Shown: positions 14,554-17,882 of the stretch, one piece after another
How positions within the stretch are numbered: position 1 is the first letter of the stretch
Layout: each line of letters begins with the position of its first letter
NCBI GenBank assembly: GCA_910588865.1
Contig: CAJUSJ010000015.1
Span: 1 to 17,882, forward strand
DNA length: 17,882 nucleotides
Source of the DNA: an uncultured Lachnospiraceae bacterium
GTDB taxonomy: Bacteria; Bacillota; Clostridia; Lachnospirales; Lachnospiraceae
Direction of reading: 5' to 3'
The notes under the pieces: model-generated
What the model saw: the letters and a program-made list of their open reading frames with translations, nothing else
Databases searched by the model: none
Told to the model about the DNA's origin: nothing
Position numbers and translations under genes: made by a program

Positions 14554-16965
14554 CTATTTGACTACCAGATTCAAGATCTTGCCTGGCACATAGATCTCTT
14601 TTACCACGTTTCCGCTTATCTTGCCGGCCGCGGCTTCCTTGCCAGCCGCGATCACTTGTTCCTTGGCAGCGTCCGCGGCCACGCGGATGACCGCTCTGGT
14701 CTTGCCGTTTACCTGGACAGCGATCTCAATCTCATCCTCTTTCATGGCATCCGCGTCGCACTCCGGCCACGAGGCATGGAACACGCTTCCGGTCCCGCCT
14801 AACTGCTGCCACAGCTCCTCGCCGATATGGGGGGCAAATGGAGCCAGAAGCACCACAAAGGTCTTTAAGGTCTCCTTGTCAATGCCGCCCTCCCTCTTGG
14901 ACAGCTCCATAAATTTATTGTTGTACTCCATAAACCCGGAGATCACCGTATTTAAGTTAAACTGGTTAAACCGCTGCTCAATGTCAAACACCAGCTTATG
15001 GCGCAGCCGCACCATCTCCTTGGTGGGCGCGATATCCTTATCCTTGCTGTCCGTCACCAGGTTCCAGAACCGGTTCAAAAACCGGCTGACGCCCTCGATC
15101 CCTCTGTCGTCCCACTCCGCGTCCAGTTCCGGCGGGCCCACAAACAGCTCGTACATCCGCAGAGAATCGCAGCCATAATCCCGCACCAGATCGTCCGGGG
15201 AAACCACATTGCCTTTGGACTTGCTCATCTTGATGCCGTTCTTGCCCGTGATCATGCCCTGGTTAAACAGCTTGGTAAAGGGCTCGTCAAAATCCACGGC
15301 CCCGATGTCGTACAAAAACTTGGTGTAGAATCTGGAGTACAGAAGGTGCAGTACCGCGTGCTCCACACCGCCGATATACATATCCACCGGAAGATATTTG
15401 TCCGCCTTCTCCTTGGACACCAGCTCCTTGTCATTGTGACTGTCCACATACCGCAGGAAATACCAGGAAGAACCGGCCCACTGGGGCATGGTGTTGGTCT
15501 CCCTCTTGGCCGGCCCGCCGCACTTGGGACACTTGCAGTTCACCCACTCGTCAATGGCGGCTAAAGGCGACTCCCCGGTGCCTGTAGGCTGATAGCTCTC
15601 CACCTGGGGAAGCCTTAAAGGCAGCTCCTCCTCCGGCACCGCCACATTGCCGCACTTTTCGCAGTGAATGATAGGGATAGGCTCCCCCCAGTACCTCTGT
15701 CTGGAAAATACCCAGTCCCTCAGCTTGTAGTTCACCGTCTTCTTTCCCAGGCCCCTTGCCTCAATCATAGCCGGAGCCTCTTTCTTTAACACCGCGGACT
15801 CCATGCCGTTCCACTCCCCGGAGTTAATCATGGTCCCGCTGGCCTCGGTGTAAGCCTCAGTCATATCCTCAATCTCTTTCCCGTCCTTGGCGATAACCTG
15901 GATAATGGGGATATTAAACTTCCTGGCAAACTCAAAGTCCCGGTCATCGTGGGCAGGCACGCACATAATCGCCCCTGTGCCGTAGTCCGCCAGCACATAG
16001 TCTGACAGCCAGACAGGAACCTTAGCTCCGTTTAAGGGATTGACGGCATAGCTTCCCGTAAACACGCCGGTCTTCTCCTTGTCCTGCATCCGGTCCACAT
16101 TAGAGCGCATGGAGGAGTCAAAGATATATTTCTCCACCGCCTCTCTGGTCTCGTCCGTGGCCAGGCTCTTTGCCAGGGCGTGCTCCGGAGCCAGTACCAT
16201 AAAAGTGGCCCCGTAAAGGGTGTCGGGCCTTGTGGTGTAAACCGTGATCTTCTCATCCCGCCCGTCGATCTGAAAATCCACCTCCGCGCCGTAGGACTTG
16301 CCGATCCACTCGCTCTGCATCTTCTTGACCTTCTCCGGCCAGTCCAGCTTGTCCAGGTCATTTAACAGCCTCTCCGCATAGGCGGTAATCTTTAACATCC
16401 ACTGGCGCAGATTCTTCTTGGTCACCGTGGCGCCGCACCGTTCACAGCAGCCGTTGACCACTTCCTCGTTGGCCAGTCCGGTCTTGCAGGAGGGACACCA
16501 GTTGATGGGGAACTCCTTCTCGTAGGCCAGGCCTTTTTTAAACATCTGGACAAAGATCCACTGGGTCCACTTGTAAAATTCCGGGTCCGTGGTATTTACT
16601 TCCATGTCCCAGTCATAAATAGAGGCGATCTGGTTGATCTGATTCTTGATATTTTTCACATTCTCCGCGGTTGAGATAGCCGGGTGGATCCCCATTTTGA
16701 TGGCATAGTTCTCCGCGGGAAGGCCGAAGGCATCCCAGCCCATGGGATGGATCACATAGTGGCCTTTTAAGATCTGATAACGGCTCCACACGTCGGAAAT
16801 CACATACCCTCTCCAGTGTCCCACATGCAGGCCGCTGCCTGACGGGTAGGGGAACATATCCAGACAATAGTATTTCGGCTTTTTGCCGTCATTGACATTA
16901 ATGGGATTCTTCTCCCAGTTTTCTCTCCATTTCTTTTCAATGGCACTGTGGTTGTATGATGCCAT
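14554..16965 (-). CDS. leuS: leucyl-tRNA synthetase
   Basis: 803 residues, normal for bacterial LeuRS. It charges tRNA(Leu) with leucine in the cytosol. The class I signatures are HVGH (47-50) after FPYPSGSG, and KMSKS (579-583). The CP1 editing domain spans about 223-415 and carries TTRPDTLYGAT (244-254) and CVPAHDDRDFEFA with Asp343, at the position of the conserved editing Asp. Two zinc-knuckle-like Cys clusters are seen, at 157/160/174/177 and at 435/438/479/482. Tail: the anticodon-binding helical domain (about 650-740) and a C-terminal domain with QVNGKTRAVIRV. AAGGAGGAG lies 8 nt before the ATG. Expression is governed by the T-box leader directly upstream. No truncation or frameshift is seen. 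Confidence 0.99.
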   Translation of the reverse strand: MASYNHSAIEKKWRENWEKNPINVNDGKKPKYYCLDMFPYPSGSGLHVGHWRGYVISDVWSRYQILKGHYVIHPMGWDAFGLPAENYAIKMGIHPAISTAENVKNIKNQINQIASIYDWDMEVNTTDPEFYKWTQWIFVQMFKKGLAYEKEFPINWCPSCKTGLANEEVVNGCCERCGATVTKKNLRQWMLKITAYAERLLNDLDKLDWPEKVKKMQSEWIGKSYGAEVDFQIDGRDEKITVYTTRPDTLYGATFMVLAPEHALAKSLATDETREAVEKYIFDSSMRSNVDRMQDKEKTGVFTGSYAVNPLNGAKVPVWLSDYVLADYGTGAIMCVPAHDDRDFEFARKFNIPIIQVIAKDGKEIEDMTEAYTEASGTMINSGEWNGMESAVLKKEAPAMIEARGLGKKTVNYKLRDWVFSRQRYWGEPIPIIHCEKCGNVAVPEEELPLRLPQVESYQPTGTGESPLAAIDEWVNCKCPKCGGPAKRETNTMPQWAGSSWYFLRYVDSHNDKELVSKEKADKYLPVDMYIGGVEHAVLHLLYSRFYTKFLYDIGAVDFDEPFTKLFNQGMITGKNGIKMSKSKGNVVSPDDLVRDYGCDSLRMYELFVGPPELDAEWDDRGIEGVSRFLNRFWNLVTDSKDKDIAPTKEMVRLRHKLVFDIEQRFNQFNLNTVISGFMEYNNKFMELSKREGGIDKETLKTFVVLLAPFAPHIGEELWQQLGGTGSVFHASWPECDADAMKEDEIEIAVQVNGKTRAVIRVAADAAKEQVIAAGKEAAAGKISGNVVKEIYVPGKILNLVVK

Positions 16966-17019
16966 AAGCGCGTCTCCTCCTTCTCATTTTCCATATTGTT
17001 TTTCATCAGGGCCCCGCCA

Positions 17020-17337
17020 TCACAAAAACCCCGCGCCCACTATCATCTCTGATAGAGGCGCGGGGGCCGGATCTTCCGATTTACCGCGTGGTACCACTCT
17101 ACTTCATGCCATGCATGCGCTCCGCGGGGATTCCTCTGTCAGCGACAACCCGGCCAACAGCCTCTCCCCTCCCTGTAACGGCGGACACCGGCAACGCTTA
17201 CTTCCGGGCTCATATCCACAGGTTCGGCGCGCTACTCCAAGGCCAGTTCACAGCCCTTCCCCATCCGCCTTTCACCCTACGGCGGCTCTCTGTGTGGTTT
17301 TGGACTGCTACTCTTCCTCTTCAAAGTATTTAAGCTG
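17020..17337 (-). promoter_or_regulatory. T-box leader of leuS (Leu, specifier CUG)
   Basis: This is the leader between the leuS promoter and start. The T-box proper reads AGAGTGGTACCACGCGG on the minus strand (17084-17100), containing the TGGTACC (17090-17096) that pairs with the uncharged tRNA acceptor end. Upstream, Stem I shows AGAGAGCCGCC and a CCGCC/GGCGG hairpin (17265-17269 with 17281-17285). In GTGAACTGG the codon after GAA is CTG (17244-17246), a leucine codon and the best specifier candidate, fitting the gene it controls. Uncharged tRNA(Leu) should favour the antiterminator and switch leuS on. The specifier register is inferred by eye. Confidence 0.93.
17024..17065 (-). terminator. 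T-box attenuator hairpin
   Basis: On the minus strand CCCCGCGCC-type pairing joins 17057-17065 with 17029-17037 (9 bp), extended by CTATCA/TGATAG (17040-17045 with 17050-17055) around a 4-nt loop, and is followed by TTTTT (17024-17028). It lies directly after the T-box sequence, the expected place for the regulated terminator. Confidence 0.9.
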
Positions 17338-17343
17338 ATAATA

Positions 17344-17372
17344 AATCTATCACATTTAAAAATTTCTGTCAA
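17344..17372 (-). promoter_or_regulatory. sigma-A promoter of leuS
   Basis: A perfect TTGACA (17367-17372) stands 17 nt from TAGATT (17344-17349) on the minus strand. Transcription would start near 17337, giving a leader of about 370 nt that holds the complete T-box. Confidence 0.8.
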
Positions 17373-17419
17373 CCGGTTTTCCCACGGTCTTCCGGCTAAA
17401 AAATTTTTCCACATTTCAA

Positions 17420-17448
17420 TAGACTTTATAAGCCCTGGATGCTATACT
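17420..17448 (+). promoter_or_regulatory. extended -10 promoter of the coiled-coil gene
   Basis: TAGACT (17420-17425) and TATACT (17443-17448) are 17 nt apart, and a TG at 17440-17441 makes an extended -10 element. It is followed by AAGGAGGTG just before the start at 17472. It diverges from the leuS promoter, about 50 bp away. Confidence 0.7.
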
Positions 17449-17471
17449 TCTAGAAAAGGAGGTGTTCATAT

Positions 17472-17882
17472 ATGGACAATGAAAACACAAAAATGTTTTC
17501 CACGATTCTCAGCTGTCTTAACAAGATGGACAGCAAATTGGAGGCCGTAAATGGCAGGCTTGATACCATGGATTCCAAATTCGATAAGGTGGAGGACAGA
17601 TTCAACAGGGTGGAGAGCAGGCTCGACGGCATGGATTCCAGGTTCGATAAGATAGAGGGCAGGCTCGACGGCATGGATTCCAGGTTCGATAAGATGGAGG
17701 GCAGGCTCGACGGCATGGATTCCAGGTTCGATAAGATAGAGGGCAGGCTCGACGGCATGGATTCCAGATTCGACAAGATGGAGGACAGATTCAACAGGGT
17801 GGAGAGCAGGCTCGACGGCATGGATTTCAGGTTCGATAAGATAGAGGGCAGGCTCGACGGCATGGATTCCAGGTTCGATAAG
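17472..17882 (+). CDS. heptad-repeat coiled-coil protein, N-terminal part
   Basis: The 137 codons visible are open to the window edge. After a short head (MDNENTKMFSTILSCLNKMD) the protein is an unbroken series of 7-residue units of the form R(L/F)D.(M/I/V).(S/G), giving hydrophobic residues at two heptad positions: a long amphipathic coiled coil. The dominant unit is two heptads, RLDGMDSRFDKIEG, repeated from residue 50 on. No signal peptide, membrane segment or catalytic motif is seen. AAGGAGG and an extended -10 promoter precede the ATG, so it is probably expressed as a single gene. Such heptad arrays occur in phage tail, cytoskeletal-like and surface-linked proteins. The C-terminal part, outside the window, would decide its function. 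Confidence 0.88.
   Translation, partial: MDNENTKMFSTILSCLNKMDSKLEAVNGRLDTMDSKFDKVEDRFNRVESRLDGMDSRFDKIEGRLDGMDSRFDKMEGRLDGMDSRFDKIEGRLDGMDSRFDKMEDRFNRVESRLDGMDFRFDKIEGRLDGMDSRFDK
17598..17882 (+). repeat. tandem 42-bp (14-residue) repeats with 189-bp higher-order period
   Basis: Units begin at 17619, 17661, 17703, 17745, 17808 and 17850, nearly identical in DNA. They alternate between ATA and ATG at the IEG/MEG position. A single odd heptad (RFNRVES) at 17598-17618 recurs exactly 189 bp later at 17787-17807, so a block of nine heptads seems to have been duplicated as a whole. The repeats continue beyond the window. Confidence 0.9.

Noticed and set aside
17450..17863. A 137-codon minus-strand frame of regular SSLPSILSNLE repeats
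   Set aside because: It is the antisense of the tandem heptad repeats. The plus-strand frame has the promoter and ribosome binding site.
17619..17882. Regularly spaced direct repeats considered as a CRISPR array
   Set aside because: The 42-bp units are contiguous, with no unique spacers, and stay in one coding frame.

Overview
The window looks like chromosomal DNA of a spore-forming anaerobic Firmicute of the Lachnospiraceae (Clostridium cluster XIVa) type. The grounds are strong AGGAGG ribosome binding sites, a moderately GC-rich genome, a pyruvate:ferredoxin oxidoreductase, a T-box leader on leuS, a VanW/G5 wall protein and a large gut-Firmicute type TIR/TPR protein. This placement is inference from gene content; no rRNA gene is present.

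Layout, left to right. (1) 1-1273, minus: N-terminal third of pyruvate:ferredoxin oxidoreductase (nifJ), cut by the window edge, with its own promoter. (2) 1518-3503, minus: membrane-anchored VanW/G5 protein with low-complexity ends, closed by a strong terminator. (3) 3658-4753, plus: PHP phosphoesterase overlapping a small acidic protein. (4) 4804-8295, minus: tight three-gene operon of an AlaX-L type tRNA-editing protein, an AI-2E family membrane protein and a DmpA-type self-cleaving peptidase. (5) 8317-9717: an accessory-looking patch holding a broken HAD phosphatase fragment, a Cys/Gly-rich small protein behind a sigma-K-like promoter, two terminators, a hairpin-rich intergenic element with imperfect repeats, and a 53-residue minus-strand gene. 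(6) 9818-10679, plus: two small helical proteins of unknown function. (7) 10771-14445, minus: a 1224-residue protein with two TIR folds, a Trp-rich hydrophobic segment, TPRs and Sel1 repeats. (8) 14554-17372, minus: leuS with a full T-box leader (proposed specifier CUG), terminator and promoter. (9) 17472-end, plus: start of a heptad-repeat coiled-coil protein, cut by the window edge.

Most genes are housekeeping or conserved hypotheticals. leuS is predicted to be induced by uncharged leucyl-tRNA through its T-box. The alaX-L/AI-2E/peptidase operon is tight enough (gaps of 6 and 0 nt) to be one transcript, but a shared task is not evident. The best candidates for undescribed biology are the tandem-TIR repeat protein, the duplicated Cys/Gly-rich protein with its sporulation-type promoter, the structured element between 9170 and 9543, and the coiled-coil repeat protein at the right edge.
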